From Achromobacter veterisilvae (lineage in GTDB: Bacteria > Pseudomonadota > Gammaproteobacteria > Burkholderiales > Burkholderiaceae_B), in the NCBI RefSeq assembly GCF_900496975.1, contig NZ_UFQC01000030.1, forward strand, positions 16,770 through 80,769: a stretch of DNA of 64,000 bases, read 5' to 3'. Position 1 is the stretch's first letter. Every line of letters starts with the position of its first letter. The notes beneath the pieces were generated by a model. The model was not told the origin of the DNA and did no database searches. It saw only the letters and a list, made by a program, of their open reading frames with translations. The position numbers and the translations under genes are program-made. Of this stretch, positions 51,530 through 61,234 are shown piece by piece.

Positions 51530-52492
51530 ATGAAACGAGTACTCGCAGCACTGTTATGCATGGGCGCCTTGCTGAACGCCCCGGCCCGGGCCGACTATCC
51601 GGACCGGGGCGTGAAGATCATCGTGCCGTTCCCTGCCGGCCAGACCACCGACGTGCTGGCGCGCACCATCGGCCAGCAGTTGACGGAGACGCTGGGCCAG
51701 GCATTTTTCGTGGACAACCGCGGCGGCGCCGGCGGCATCATCGGCATGGAGGGCGCCAAGCGCTCCGAGGCCGACGGCTACACCCTGCTGATGGCCTCCA
51801 GCGGACCGCTGGCGATCAATCCGGGCCTGTACGCCAAGCTGCCGTACGACACGCTGAAGGACTTCACGCCGGTGGCGATGGTGGTGGTGGTGCCGCAGTT
51901 CCTGGTCACGCGGGCGGATTTCCCGGCCAACAACCTCAAGGAACTGATCGACTACGTCAAGAAGCACCCGGGCCAGCTCAACTACGGTTCGGGCGGCACG
52001 GGGCTGACCAATCACCTGACCATGGAGATGTTCAAGCGCCAGGCGGGGCTGAACATCATGCACGTGCCGTACCGCGGCGCGGCCGCCGCGCTGACCGGGC
52101 TGATGTCGGGCGACGTGACGATGATGTTCGAGTCGGGACCGGCCATCATGCCGCACGTCCAGAAGGGCGCGCTCAAGGTCTTCGCCGTGGGCAGCCGCAA
52201 CGGATCGAAGGCGCTGCCCGACATCCCGACCATGGACCGCGCCGGCGTGCCGGGATTCGACGCGCAGACCTGGGCGGCGCTGCTGGTGCCCAGCGGCACG
52301 CCGGCGCCCGTGATTGACAAGCTGAACAAGGCCATGCAACTTGCGCTGAAGAAACCGGCCGTGCAGGAACAACTGGCCGCACTGGGCGCGGAGGTGCTGC
52401 TCAGCACGCCGGACGAAACGACCACCTACATCAAGGACGAGATCGTCCGCTGGGGCGACACGATCAAGACCGCCAACGTAAAGTTGGACTGA
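51530..52492 (+). CDS. Bug-family periplasmic binding protein (paralogue of 42438-43400)
   Basis: This 320-residue protein has a signal peptide ending APARADYP. Bug signatures are VKIIVPFPAGQTTDVLARTI, DNRGGAGGIIGMEGAKRSEA and LNYGSGGTGLTNHLTMEMFK. It is close to the Bug protein at 42438-43400 (same length, about 70% identical by eye), so the two bracket the catabolic operon as a duplicated pair. It lies downstream of the GntR gene and upstream of the FAH-family gene, from which it is separated by a terminator hairpin. Confidence 0.93.
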   Translation: MKRVLAALLCMGALLNAPARADYPDRGVKIIVPFPAGQTTDVLARTIGQQLTETLGQAFFVDNRGGAGGIIGMEGAKRSEADGYTLLMASSGPLAINPGLYAKLPYDTLKDFTPVAMVVVVPQFLVTRADFPANNLKELIDYVKKHPGQLNYGSGGTGLTNHLTMEMFKRQAGLNIMHVPYRGAAAALTGLMSGDVTMMFESGPAIMPHVQKGALKVFAVGSRNGSKALPDIPTMDRAGVPGFDAQTWAALLVPSGTPAPVIDKLNKAMQLALKKPAVQEQLAALGAEVLLSTPDETTTYIKDEIVRWGDTIKTANVKLD

Positions 52493-52500
52493 CCGGGGAA

Positions 52501-52546
52501 CGGCGGCCGGCCTTGAACGCCCGGCCGCCCCTCACGTTTTTTGACC
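52501..52546 (+). terminator. Rho-independent terminator after Bug gene
   Basis: GGCGGCCGG and CCGGCCGCC form a strong GC stem 8 bp after the Bug stop, followed by a short spacer and a T-run (TTTTTT). It lies ahead of the FAH-family gene, so expression of that gene may depend on read-through or its own promoter. Confidence 0.6.
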
Positions 52547-52568
52547 ACGGAGCAATAAGGAAAGAAGC

Positions 52569-53417
52569 ATGAAACTGGTGAGATTCGGCCCGCCGGGGCA
52601 GGAAAAGCCCGGCCTGATCGACGCGGACGGCGTGCTGCGCGATCTTTCGGGCCTGGTGCCCGACATCGGCGGCGCGCAGCTTGGGCGCGAGACGCTCGCG
52701 GCGCTGGCGCGGCACGACACCGCCACGCTGCCGCAGGTTGCCGGCGAGCCTCGCCTGGGCTGCCCGGTGGCCGGCGTGGGCAAGTTCATCGCCATCGGCC
52801 TGAACTACTTCGACCACGCGGCCGAGGTCGGCGCGCCGGTGCCGAAGGAACCGGTCATCTTCATGAAGGCCACCTCCTGCATCCAGGGGCCGGACGATCC
52901 CGTCATGCTGCCCGAAGGATCGCAGAAGTCCGACTGGGAAGTGGAGCTGGGCATCGTCATCGGCAAGCGCGCGCGCTACGTGGACGAGGCGCACGCGCTG
53001 GACCATGTGGCGGGCTATTGCGTGGTCAACGACGTGAGCGAGCGCGAATTCCAGATGGACCGCGGCGGCACCTGGGACAAAGGCAAGGGCTGCGACACCT
53101 TCGGCCCCATCGGGCCGTGGCTGGTGACGCCCGACGAGGTGCCCGATCCGCAGTCGCTGGACCTGTGGCTGGACGTCAACGGCCAGCGCATGCAGACCGG
53201 CAACACCCGCACGATGATCTTCGGCGTGAAAACCATCGTGAGCTACGTCAGCCGCTTCATGACGCTGCTGCCGGGCGACGTCATCATTACCGGCACCCCG
53301 CCGGGCGTCGGCCTGGGCATGAAGCCGCCCGTGTTCCTGCGCGCAGGCGACGTCATGACGCTGGGTGTGCAAGGGTTGGGCGCCCAGCGCCAGCGCGTGG
53401 TTCCCTTCGAGCGCTAG
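52569..53417 (+). CDS. Fumarylacetoacetate hydrolase family protein
   Basis: This 282-residue FAH-superfamily protein has AIGLNYFDHAAEVG near residue 77, metal-ligand Glu residues in DWEVELGIVIGKRARYVDEA near 120-139, VVNDVSEREFQMDRGG near 153-168 and ITGTPPGVGLGMKPP near 240. The family includes acylpyruvases, 2-oxo-hept-3-ene-dioate hydratases/isomerases and oxaloacetate decarboxylases. Its role with the Bug/CoA genes is unclear; handling of a 2-oxo-dicarboxylate is possible. It starts 23 bp beyond the terminator after the Bug gene. Confidence 0.9.
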   Translation: MKLVRFGPPGQEKPGLIDADGVLRDLSGLVPDIGGAQLGRETLAALARHDTATLPQVAGEPRLGCPVAGVGKFIAIGLNYFDHAAEVGAPVPKEPVIFMKATSCIQGPDDPVMLPEGSQKSDWEVELGIVIGKRARYVDEAHALDHVAGYCVVNDVSEREFQMDRGGTWDKGKGCDTFGPIGPWLVTPDEVPDPQSLDLWLDVNGQRMQTGNTRTMIFGVKTIVSYVSRFMTLLPGDVIITGTPPGVGLGMKPPVFLRAGDVMTLGVQGLGAQRQRVVPFER

Positions 53418-53424
53418 GCCTGCC

Positions 53425-53454
53425 CCCTTGCCGGCCGCCTCCCGCCGGCAAGGG
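53425..53454 (+). terminator. Strong hairpin after FAH-family gene
   Basis: CCCTTGCCGGC-N8-GCCGGCAAGGG forms a near-perfect 11-bp stem 8 bp after the stop. No T-run follows, so termination would need help, but the position is right for the end of the GntR-Bug-FAH unit. Confidence 0.5.
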
Positions 53455-53738
53455 ATCCCTGACGCCAGGGAAAAACCGCTACGACTCCCCGTACCGAGCC
53501 GCTCTCGCGATCCTTCCCAGGCGGCGCATGATCCTTGCCGCAATCCCCCTCCATCTCGCCACGTCGGGAAATCGTCCGGTTTTTCTCTGGGTGAAGGCGC
53601 GCAATGCGCCAAGGCGCCCCACGCAATGCTCAGCGCGTCGTTCGCAGGCTGGCCATCGCCCACTGCCTCCGCCTACCGGTATCATGGACCCTGCTTCGAC
53701 CCTGGCTACCCGGGATCATTGGAGAACCTCCTTCGCCT
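53455..53738. other. Intergenic stretch before MFS gene
   Basis: Together with the preceding hairpin this makes 321 bp without a gene. I see no conserved ORF on either strand. A TATCAT about 60 bp upstream of the MFS start and a GGAG before it are the only plausible expression signals. The in-frame extension to 53604 has no family similarity. Confidence 0.4.
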
Positions 53739-54983
53739 ATGCACGCCGATCTTGATTCGACGGTCGATGAAAAGGATCAGCCGCCAGCGGCCCGGCCATT
53801 GCCGCAGCGGGCATCGCTCGCCGTGTTGCCCGCGCTGTTCCTGGGGGCATTCGCAAATGCGTTGCTGGCGCCTTTCATGGGCTACTTCATCGTCGAAGGG
53901 AAAGGCCTCGCTCCCTGGTGGTTGAGCGTCTATTCCGCGGTCGCGATCACCGTCTCGATTGCCGTGAATCGCTATATCGGCCGGAGGATAGACCACGGCA
54001 CCCGCCTCTATCGGTGGCTGCTGCTCGGTCAGGCCGCCTACGCAATCGCGGTCGCCTTGCTGATTTACTCGCCTCCCGCCGCCCTGCTCATCGGCCTCGT
54101 CGGCATCTTCCAAGGGATCGCGAACACGGCAACCACGACGATGTATAGCTTCGGCCGCCTGATGCTCGACGGCACGCAAGACCGCGCCAAGATCAATTCG
54201 AAGCTGCGCGTTATCACGTCCCTGGCATGGATGCTGGCGCCCCCTCTCACCTTTTCACTGGCCTCCTGGAACACCGGCATAACGGTGTTTCAAGTGGCTG
54301 CGGGCGTTGCGATCGGATGGATCCTCGTCGGGCGTCTGGTGCTGCCGACGACGTTCCGCAGCCCGCCTGCCAAGGCCGTGGCCGCCGCCGATGGCGGCGC
54401 ATCCAGCTTCGGCATGCTTCAGCGCACGGCCGTGTGCTTCTTCTTCGCGCTGGCGCATGTTCTGTGCTCCACGTCTCTTCCGCTGTATTACACGCGCGAA
54501 CTCGATCTGGCTCCCTATGCCGCCGGCTTGTCGTTCGGTGTCAAATGCGCGGTCGAGGTGGCCGCCATCCTGCTGGCGCCATGGCTCGTGAAGAAGGTGG
54601 GCACGAACTGCGGCCTTTTCATCTCGGCCTTGTTTGCCTTTGCCGCCTTTTCGCAGTTTCTCAACGCCTCGTCGCTGACGGGGGTACTGCTCGGCGCTTG
54701 CCTGGAAGGAATGTTCTACGGCACCTTCGCCGCGGTCGCGATGACCTACGTTCAGGAGATGTCCCCAACCCGGGTCGGCCGCGCCACCTCCGCCTACATG
54801 AACAGCCTGTTCCTGGGCGGCATGGTGGGCATCCTGACGCTAGGCGCCGTTGCCACGGCCTATGACTTTCGCGCGGTGATATTTGGCGCCCTGATCGCCA
54901 TGGCAACGGGAAGCGCGATTCTCCTGGCGGACACGCTCTCGGGCGCTCGGCAGGAGAACCGAGTCCGGCCGCTGAATCGCTAG
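53739..54983 (+). CDS. MFS transporter
   Basis: This 414-residue major facilitator has about 12 hydrophobic helices. The two halves are separated by a polar loop near residue 200 (RSPPAKAVAAADGGASSF). RYIGRRIDHGTRLYRWLLL corresponds to the motif-A loop between helices 2 and 3. It resembles sugar-efflux (SET)-like MFS proteins in layout, but I cannot assign a substrate. The ATG at 53739 was chosen because of a GGAG ribosome site and the start of a short cytoplasmic leader before helix 1 (PALFLGAFANALLAPFMGYF). It stands alone between the catabolic region and tRNA-Pro. Confidence 0.85.
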   Translation: MHADLDSTVDEKDQPPAARPLPQRASLAVLPALFLGAFANALLAPFMGYFIVEGKGLAPWWLSVYSAVAITVSIAVNRYIGRRIDHGTRLYRWLLLGQAAYAIAVALLIYSPPAALLIGLVGIFQGIANTATTTMYSFGRLMLDGTQDRAKINSKLRVITSLAWMLAPPLTFSLASWNTGITVFQVAAGVAIGWILVGRLVLPTTFRSPPAKAVAAADGGASSFGMLQRTAVCFFFALAHVLCSTSLPLYYTRELDLAPYAAGLSFGVKCAVEVAAILLAPWLVKKVGTNCGLFISALFAFAAFSQFLNASSLTGVLLGACLEGMFYGTFAAVAMTYVQEMSPTRVGRATSAYMNSLFLGGMVGILTLGAVATAYDFRAVIFGALIAMATGSAILLADTLSGARQENRVRPLNR

Positions 54984-55104
54984 CATCGCGATTCCGGGCG
55001 CCGGGCCATCGGGCTGCCGGCGGGCAAGGCCGCGCGGCTGGATCCGTGCCAGGCGCAGCGCCGCCGCTCGCGATCGTTACGCCCCTCGTCCTGCGCGCAA
55101 ACGC

Positions 55105-55139
55105 AAAAAAGCCGGCAGCGCTTGCGCGATACCGGCTTT
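55105..55139 (-). terminator. Rho-independent terminator of tRNA-Pro
   Basis: AAAGCCGG and CCGGCTTT pair around a 16-base loop, followed in the minus direction by a T-run (TTTTTT). It lies 48 bp beyond the 3' end of tRNA-Pro. Confidence 0.75.
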
Positions 55140-55185
55140 CAGCCAAAGGCGTCGGGAAACACCTTCATGAATTCGACCACATGAA

Positions 55186-55263
<78 letters not shown>

Positions 55264-55279
55264 ATCTTTACTACTCTAA

Positions 55280-55308
55280 AGCTTTGCCGTGCTCAGTACG
55301 GCGAAGCT
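55280..55308 (-). other. Hairpin between ispB and tRNA-Pro
   Basis: AGCTTTGCCGT-N7-ACGGCGAAGCT is an 11-bp stem with one mismatch, in the 101 bp between the ispB stop and the tRNA 5' end. In the minus direction it is followed by TTTAG, so it may be a weak ispB terminator or a processing signal ahead of the tRNA. A TTGCTTTGTGC direct repeat lies just beyond it at about 55313-55334. Confidence 0.4.
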
Positions 55309-55364
55309 GTCTTGCTTTGTGCTTGCTTTGTGCTTTTCTTGGTCTTCGATCCCGCTGATTTTTC

Positions 55365-56330
55365 TCAACGATCTCTATTCACCGCGAAAGCGCAGAATTC
55401 TAACAGAGAATTCAGAAAAGGGGAAATGGGGTAGCCGGAAAGTGCTGCACGGGCCAGATCGGCCTCGGCGACCGCGGCCTGGCGAGCGTGTTCCAGGGCG
55501 TCCGTTGCCTGGATGGCGGCCGCGACGGCGGCGAAGTCGGCGTCGCCCGTCTTGATTGCCTCGCGGATCAATTGCTGCTGTTCCGGGGTGCCCACTTCCA
55601 TGACGCGGATCAGCGGCAGCGTGGGCTTGCCCTCGCGCAGGTCATCGCCCACGTTCTTGCCCAGGGCGGCGGCGTCGCCGCTGTAGTCCAGCACGTCGTC
55701 CACCAACTGGAAGGCGGTGCCGACGTGGCGGCCGTAGGCCGCGGCGGCGGCTTCCTGCTCGGGCGTGGCGCCGGCCAGCACGGCCCCGACCTGGGCGGCG
55801 GCCTCGAACAGCTTGGCGGTCTTGTAGCGCACCACTTGCAGGTAGCGTTCTTGCGAGACGTCCGGGTCGTGCACGTTCAGCAGTTGCAGCACCTCGCCTT
55901 CGGCGATCACCGTGGTGGCCTCGGACAGGATGCTCATGACGCGCATCGAGTCGGCTTCGACCATCATCTCGAACGAACGGGAATACAGGTAGTCGCCCAC
56001 CAGCACGCTGGCGGCGTTGCCGAAGACCGCATTGGCGGTTTCACGGCCGCGGCGCAGGTCGGATTCGTCGACCACGTCGTCGTGCAGCAGCGTGGCCGTA
56101 TGGATGAATTCCACCACCGCGGCCAGCAACTGGTGGTGCGTCCCTTCATAGCCCAGGGCGCGCGCCACCATCAACACCATGGCCGGACGCATGCGCTTGC
56201 CGCCCGCCCCGATGATGTAGTCGCCGATCGTGCGGATCAGGACGACGTCGGAGTTCAACCGCTCGCGGATAACCGCATCGACGGCCTTCATATCGTCAGC
56301 AATGGGGGCAATAAGCGCGGGGAGATTCAA
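55365..56330 (-). CDS. ispB: Octaprenyl diphosphate synthase (long-chain polyprenyl synthase)
   Basis: This 321-residue trans-polyprenyl diphosphate synthase makes the ubiquinone side chain. It shows GGKRMRPAMVLMVARAL, the first Asp-rich motif LLHDDVVDESDLRRG (about residues 82-96), GDYLYSRSFEMM, and the second Asp-rich motif FQLVDDVLDYSGDAAALGKN near 208. The family-consistent start is a TTG at 56330 (NLPALIAPIADDMKAVD follows); the only upstream ATG adds 73 residues of low-complexity Arg/Pro sequence. It is divergent from rplU, as in related betaproteobacteria. Confidence 0.93.
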   Translation of the reverse strand: MNLPALIAPIADDMKAVDAVIRERLNSDVVLIRTIGDYIIGAGGKRMRPAMVLMVARALGYEGTHHQLLAAVVEFIHTATLLHDDVVDESDLRRGRETANAVFGNAASVLVGDYLYSRSFEMMVEADSMRVMSILSEATTVIAEGEVLQLLNVHDPDVSQERYLQVVRYKTAKLFEAAAQVGAVLAGATPEQEAAAAAYGRHVGTAFQLVDDVLDYSGDAAALGKNVGDDLREGKPTLPLIRVMEVGTPEQQQLIREAIKTGDADFAAVAAAIQATDALEHARQAAVAEADLARAALSGYPISPFLNSLLEFCAFAVNRDR

Positions 56331-56575
56331 GACGTATCCGGAGAGTGAAACGAGCCGACGCGTGAACGGGCGGCGGCTCTTACCGCTGGGCCGCCGGGCA
56401 AGGCGGGGGATTCGACCAGCGATTATACGGGGAGTGGCGGACGCGAGCCGGGCGCTGCCCGCCGCCGCGCCGCGGGGGCGCCGCCCAGGGAACGGAGGAC
56501 GGTATCGCGCCGCGGGAGCCCGCCCCCGCGTGAAGCGTCCGCGCGACACCTAAGCCCTTAGCCCACAAGCGCTTT

Positions 56576-56604
56576 TTGACTTTCCGGAAGTCCCGGGCTA
56601 ATAT
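56576..56604 (+). promoter_or_regulatory. Sigma-70 promoter of rplU-rpmA
   Basis: A -35 TTGACT (56576-56581), 17-bp spacer and -10 TAATAT (56599-56604) make a near-consensus promoter in the 503-bp ispB-rplU region. Transcription from it would give a leader of about 220 bases before rplU. Confidence 0.75.
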
Positions 56605-56833
56605 CCCGGATTCGGTCAGCAATGCCCGAATTACGTCGGTTGCATTTACGCAATGCCCTCGGGCGCTTTCCCTACCCTGCCAGGACCTGGCGTTCGGAAG
56701 ACGAAAGCGCGCGCCACTGAACAAGGTTCCGCACTGAAAAGTGCTGCGCTGAAAGGTGGCCCCCGTAGCGGCCGTCCCGCCCAGCAGGGCAGGCAGCGCG
56801 AATGCGCCTTTTTACCTATTTAAGGAACACCCC
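56605..56833 (+). other. Long 5' leader of rplU-rpmA, no gene
   Basis: No ORF with coding character lies between the promoter and the rplU ATG. The leader contains a small GCACT-GAAA-AGTGC hairpin near 56731 and a GC-rich stretch before the TTTAAGGAACA ribosome-site region. Ribosomal-protein leaders often carry autoregulatory structures; whether this one does is not evident. The remaining 56331-56575 part of the gap is GC-rich and shows nothing recognisable. Confidence 0.4.
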
Positions 56834-57145
56834 ATGTACGCGGTCGTAAAAACCGGTGGCAAGCAGTATCGCGTTGCCGCTGGCGAAAAACTCAAGATAG
56901 AACAGATACCGGCTGACATTGGGCAAGAAATCACCCTGGACCAAGTGCTGTCCGTGGGCGAAGGCGACCAACTGAAAGTTGGCACGCCCCTCGTCTCCGG
57001 CGCCGTGATCAAGGCAACGGTTCTTGCGCAAGGCCGCCACGACAAGGTCAAGATCTTCAAGATGCGCCGTCGCAAGCACTACCAGAAGCATCAGGGCCAC
57101 CGTCAGAACTACACCGAAATCCGCATCGAAGCCATCACGGCTTAA
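56834..57145 (+). CDS. rplU: 50S ribosomal protein L21
   Basis: This 103-residue protein has standard L21 length. It starts [20 protein letters not shown] and contains the C-terminal RNA-binding signature [20 protein letters not shown] followed by YTEIRIEAI. The ATG at 56834 follows AAGGAACA; an in-frame ATG at 56756 is upstream of family similarity. It is co-transcribed with rpmA, 34 bp downstream. Confidence 0.98.
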   Translation: MYAVVKTGGKQYRVAAGEKLKIEQIPADIGQEITLDQVLSVGEGDQLKVGTPLVSGAVIKATVLAQGRHDKVKIFKMRRRKHYQKHQGHRQNYTEIRIEAITA

Positions 57146-57179
57146 GAAGCGACTCGGTACCACTTAGCAGGAGCTAAAC

Positions 57180-57440
57180 ATGGCACAGAAAAAGGGCGGC
57201 GGCTCTACGCGGAACGGACGCGACTCAGAATCGAAGCGTCTGGGCGTCAAGGCTTTCGGCGGTGAATTGATTCCCGCCGGTTCGATCATCGTGCGTCAGC
57301 GCGGTACTCGCTTCCACGCTGGCGTGAACGTCGGCATGGGCAAGGACCACACCCTGTTCGCGCTGGTCGACGGCAAGGTTCAATTCGGCTTCAAGGGCGC
57401 GTTGAACAAGCAAACCGTTTCGATCGTCGCCGCCGAGTAA
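57180..57440 (+). CDS. rpmA: 50S ribosomal protein L27
   Basis: This 86-residue protein has the L27 N-terminus [20 protein letters not shown], without the cleavable extension seen in Firmicutes, and the signature [20 protein letters not shown]. The N-terminal tail reaches the peptidyl-transferase centre in known ribosomes. An AGGAG ribosome site precedes the ATG. It is the second gene of the rplU-rpmA unit and is followed by a terminator. Confidence 0.98.
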   Translation: MAQKKGGGSTRNGRDSESKRLGVKAFGGELIPAGSIIVRQRGTRFHAGVNVGMGKDHTLFALVDGKVQFGFKGALNKQTVSIVAAE

Positions 57441-57488
57441 TCGGCACGAGCACGGTCAGCAACGCGGTTCGCCGCGTTCTCGAACGGT

Positions 57489-57519
57489 AAAGCCCTGTCG
57501 CATGCGGCAGGGCTTTTTT
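57489..57519 (+). terminator. Rho-independent terminator after rpmA
   Basis: AAGCCCTG and CAGGGCTT form a stem around a short loop containing GCATGC, followed by TTTTTT. It lies 49 bp after the rpmA stop and separates the ribosomal genes from obgE. Confidence 0.85.
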
Positions 57520-57575
57520 GTTTTAAGGCAGCGGCCGGGGCGTCCCGGCCCTCGCCTCCCGGCGGCGCCCGATGA

Positions 57576-58748
<1,173 letters not shown>

Positions 58749-58804
58749 GCCATAATCGCAGTCCCACGATTACGCCTTTTCCCGCGCCGCAGCCCGCCGC
58801 CATC

Positions 58805-59941
58805 ATGTCTGCCGAATCACCCTCCGTTTCCGTCGTCACCCACGCCCAGCGCCTCGTCGCCAAAGTCGGCTCGTCGCTGGTCACCAACGAAGGCCGCGGC
58901 CTGGACCGCGCCGCCGTGGCGCACTGGGCCCAGCAGATCGCAGCCCTGCACAAGCAGGGCAAGCAGGTCGTGCTGGTCTCCAGCGGCGCCATCGCGGAAG
59001 GCATGGCGCGCCTGGGCTGGCGCAAGCGCCCGTCCGTCATGCACGAACTGCAGGCGGCGGCGGCCGTGGGCCAGATGGGCCTGTGCCAGGCCTATGAAGC
59101 CGCTTTCGCGGAATACGGCCTGCGCACGGCGCAGATCCTGCTGACGCACGAAGACCTGGCCGACCGCCACCGCTACCTGAACGCGCGCAGCACGCTCTTC
59201 GCGCTGCTGCGCCTGGGCGTGGTGCCCATCGTGAACGAGAACGACACGGTCGTCACCGACGAGATCCGGCTGGGCGATAACGACACGCTGGGCGCGCTGG
59301 TCACCAACCTGATTGAAGCCGACACGCTGATCATCCTGACGGACCAGCGCGGCCTGTATGACGCCGACCCCCGCAAGAATCCCGAGGCCAGGTTCATGTC
59401 GCACGCCCAGGCCGGCGACCCGGCGCTGGAAGCCATGGCCGGCGGCGCCGGCAGCGGCATCGGCACCGGCGGCATGCTGACCAAGGTGCTGGCGGCAAAG
59501 CGGGCGGCGCATAGCGGCGCCCACACCGTGATCGCCTCCGGCCGCGAGCGCAACGTGCTTACGCGCCTGGCGCAAGGCGAATGCATCGGCAGCGAACTGC
59601 GCGCCGTGCTGCCGGTATGGTCCGCCCGCAAGCAATGGCTGGCCGACCACCTGCGGCTGCGCGGCCGCGTGGTGCTGGACGATGGCGCCGTGCAGGCGCT
59701 GCTGCGTGAAGGCAAGAGCCTGCTGCCCATCGGGGTGATCGAAGTGGAAGGCGAATTCGGCCGCGGCGACGTGGTGGCCTGCGTGGATGGCCAGGGACGC
59801 GAATGCGCCCGGGGCCTGATCAATTATTCATCGGCCGATACCCGCCGCATCCTGCGCCAGCCATCGTCGCAGATCGCGCGCATCCTGGGCAGTATGACCG
59901 AACCCGAGCTCATGCATCGGGACAATCTGGTCGTGCTGTAA
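58805..59941 (+). CDS. proB: Glutamate 5-kinase
   Basis: This enzyme catalyses the first step of proline synthesis, ATP-dependent phosphorylation of glutamate. The 378-residue protein has an amino-acid-kinase domain ([94 protein letters not shown]) and a C-terminal PUA domain from about residue 280 ([20 protein letters not shown]). The ATG at 58805 was chosen because family similarity starts there. Its 3' end overlaps the convergent regulator gene by 32 bp. Confidence 0.97.
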   Translation: MSAESPSVSVVTHAQRLVAKVGSSLVTNEGRGLDRAAVAHWAQQIAALHKQGKQVVLVSSGAIAEGMARLGWRKRPSVMHELQAAAAVGQMGLCQAYEAAFAEYGLRTAQILLTHEDLADRHRYLNARSTLFALLRLGVVPIVNENDTVVTDEIRLGDNDTLGALVTNLIEADTLIILTDQRGLYDADPRKNPEARFMSHAQAGDPALEAMAGGAGSGIGTGGMLTKVLAAKRAAHSGAHTVIASGRERNVLTRLAQGECIGSELRAVLPVWSARKQWLADHLRLRGRVVLDDGAVQALLREGKSLLPIGVIEVEGEFGRGDVVACVDGQGRECARGLINYSSADTRRILRQPSSQIARILGSMTEPELMHRDNLVVL

Positions 59942-60623
59942 CGCCCGGCGAGCCCCGCCGCTCGCCGTCCGGCCGCAGCATGTAGCCCCACCCGCGCACC
60001 GCGAGCACGGGAAATTCGATATCGAGGCGGCACGCCTTGCCGCGCAGCCTCGACACCAGCACGTCCACCCGCCGCGCCGCCCCTTCCGCGGCGCCGCGCG
60101 CCTCCGCGGGCAGGAGTTCTTCCCGGCGCAGCCGATGGCCCGGGGCATTCAATAGCTGGACAAAAAAAGCACATTCGGTCGGGGTCAGCGGCAGAAGCTG
60201 GCCGGCGGGCCCCGCCAGCGCGCCAGCCTGCGCATCCACACGCCATGCCGAACCGCCGCGGCGCCCGCGCCGGCACAGGCTGCGCAGCAGGGCGTCCCAT
60301 TCTTGAATTTCCATGCCGGCCTGCGCACAGACGTCCGCGCCCGCCTCCAGCGCCGCGATCCGCCCGGCCGAGGTGGCGCCGCGAACCTGCCAGACCAGCG
60401 CGGCGGCCGGCGCCGCGCGGCGCAGCCAGGCGATCTGTTCCGCCGTATCCGAACTGGCACCCTGCAGCACCAGGACGTCGACCACTTGCGCCTGCAGGCT
60501 GTCGAGCAGGGCCGCCAGCGAATCGAACGCATGGGCCGCCCAATGGAAGGTGCGCAGCGCGGAGGCGAGATCGCGGGCCCCCTCGTCGCACGCCAGAACG
60601 AAGACACTGCCCTGTTGCTGCAT
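59910..60623 (-). CDS. OmpR-type winged-helix regulator with degenerate receiver domain
   Basis: This 237-residue protein has a response-regulator-like N-domain at about residues 1-118. The phosphoacceptor position reads VLVLQGASS, with Gln instead of Asp, and the conserved Lys before the last helix is missing. An OmpR/PhoB winged helix follows at about 130-225 ([37 protein letters not shown]). It therefore probably acts without phosphorylation. The ATG at 60623 has a GAGAG ribosome site; a GTG eight codons upstream is possible. No kinase gene is adjacent. It is divergent from an XRE regulator. Confidence 0.82.
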   Translation of the reverse strand: MQQQGSVFVLACDEGARDLASALRTFHWAAHAFDSLAALLDSLQAQVVDVLVLQGASSDTAEQIAWLRRAAPAAALVWQVRGATSAGRIAALEAGADVCAQAGMEIQEWDALLRSLCRRGRRGGSAWRVDAQAGALAGPAGQLLPLTPTECAFFVQLLNAPGHRLRREELLPAEARGAAEGAARRVDVLVSRLRGKACRLDIEFPVLAVRGWGYMLRPDGERRGSPGVTARPDCPDA

Positions 60624-60701
60624 GTCGCTTTCTCTCGCCTTTATCACTTAAGTAATTCTTATAACTACCAAAGTGACCAGCCACCAAGCTTCAATCGCCC
60701 T

Positions 60702-61154
60702 GTGAAGACATTCTCGGACCGACTGAAGCATGCGCGACTCCTGCGTGGCCACACGCAGAAGGCGCTCGCCCGTTTGGCGCGCCTTTCGCAGAGCGCCATC
60801 GGCAGCTATGAGACCGGCTTGCGGCACTCCAGCCGCTCGGCCCGCAAATTGGCGCAGGTGCTGAAGGTCGAAGCCGAATGGCTGGAAACCGGCAAGGGTC
60901 CCATGGAGCTTCCCATGGGCGGCTACGACCTGAGCGATACCCTGCCCGCCACCGGCGTGGCGGAATCCCCGCCGCGGCCCAGCGGCCGGCCGCGTCCGAT
61001 GGCGCCTTGGCCCTACCCCAATATTTCTCCCGCCCAGTTCGAATCCCTCACGGCCGACGAACGGATCGTGCTGGAAGCGATGACGCTTGCCTTCATCGAG
61101 AAAAGCACGCAGGTCCGCCGCAGCGCCAAACCGCGCGCCCGCAAGGCCGGCTGA
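60702..61154 (+). CDS. XRE-family HTH transcriptional regulator
   Basis: This 150-residue protein has the N-terminal Cro/CI-type HTH at about residues 3-60 (FSDRLKHARLLRGHTQKALA, RLSQSAIGSYETGLRHSSRS, ARKLAQVLKVEAEWLETGKG). A Pro/Arg-rich linker and a short helical tail (LTADERIVLEAMTLAFIEKS) follow. No peptidase domain is present, so it is not a LexA-type CI repressor. The start is a GTG at 60702 directly before the HTH; the longer open frame upstream is antisense to the divergent regulator. It ends at a bidirectional terminator. Confidence 0.82.
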   Translation: MKTFSDRLKHARLLRGHTQKALARLARLSQSAIGSYETGLRHSSRSARKLAQVLKVEAEWLETGKGPMELPMGGYDLSDTLPATGVAESPPRPSGRPRPMAPWPYPNISPAQFESLTADERIVLEAMTLAFIEKSTQVRRSAKPRARKAG

Positions 61155-61189
61155 CCGCCGCCGGCCGTCGCCAGCGCAGATCGCCCAAT

Positions 61190-61221
61190 AGCAAAAAGCC
61201 CGGCATGCCGGGCTTTTTGCT
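61190..61221. terminator. Perfect palindromic bidirectional terminator
   Basis: This 32-bp element is its own exact reverse complement, with stem AAAGCCCGGC around a tight centre, flanked by A5 on one side and T5 on the other, so it has a T-run in both directions. It lies between the convergent XRE and lipoprotein genes and should end both transcripts. Confidence 0.88.
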
Positions 61222-61234
61222 GTGAGCGCGCGGC

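Noticed and set aside
55313..55334. TTGCTTTGTGC direct repeat near ispB 3' end as a repeat array
   Set aside because: Only two copies with no further units; not a CRISPR or mobile-element signature.
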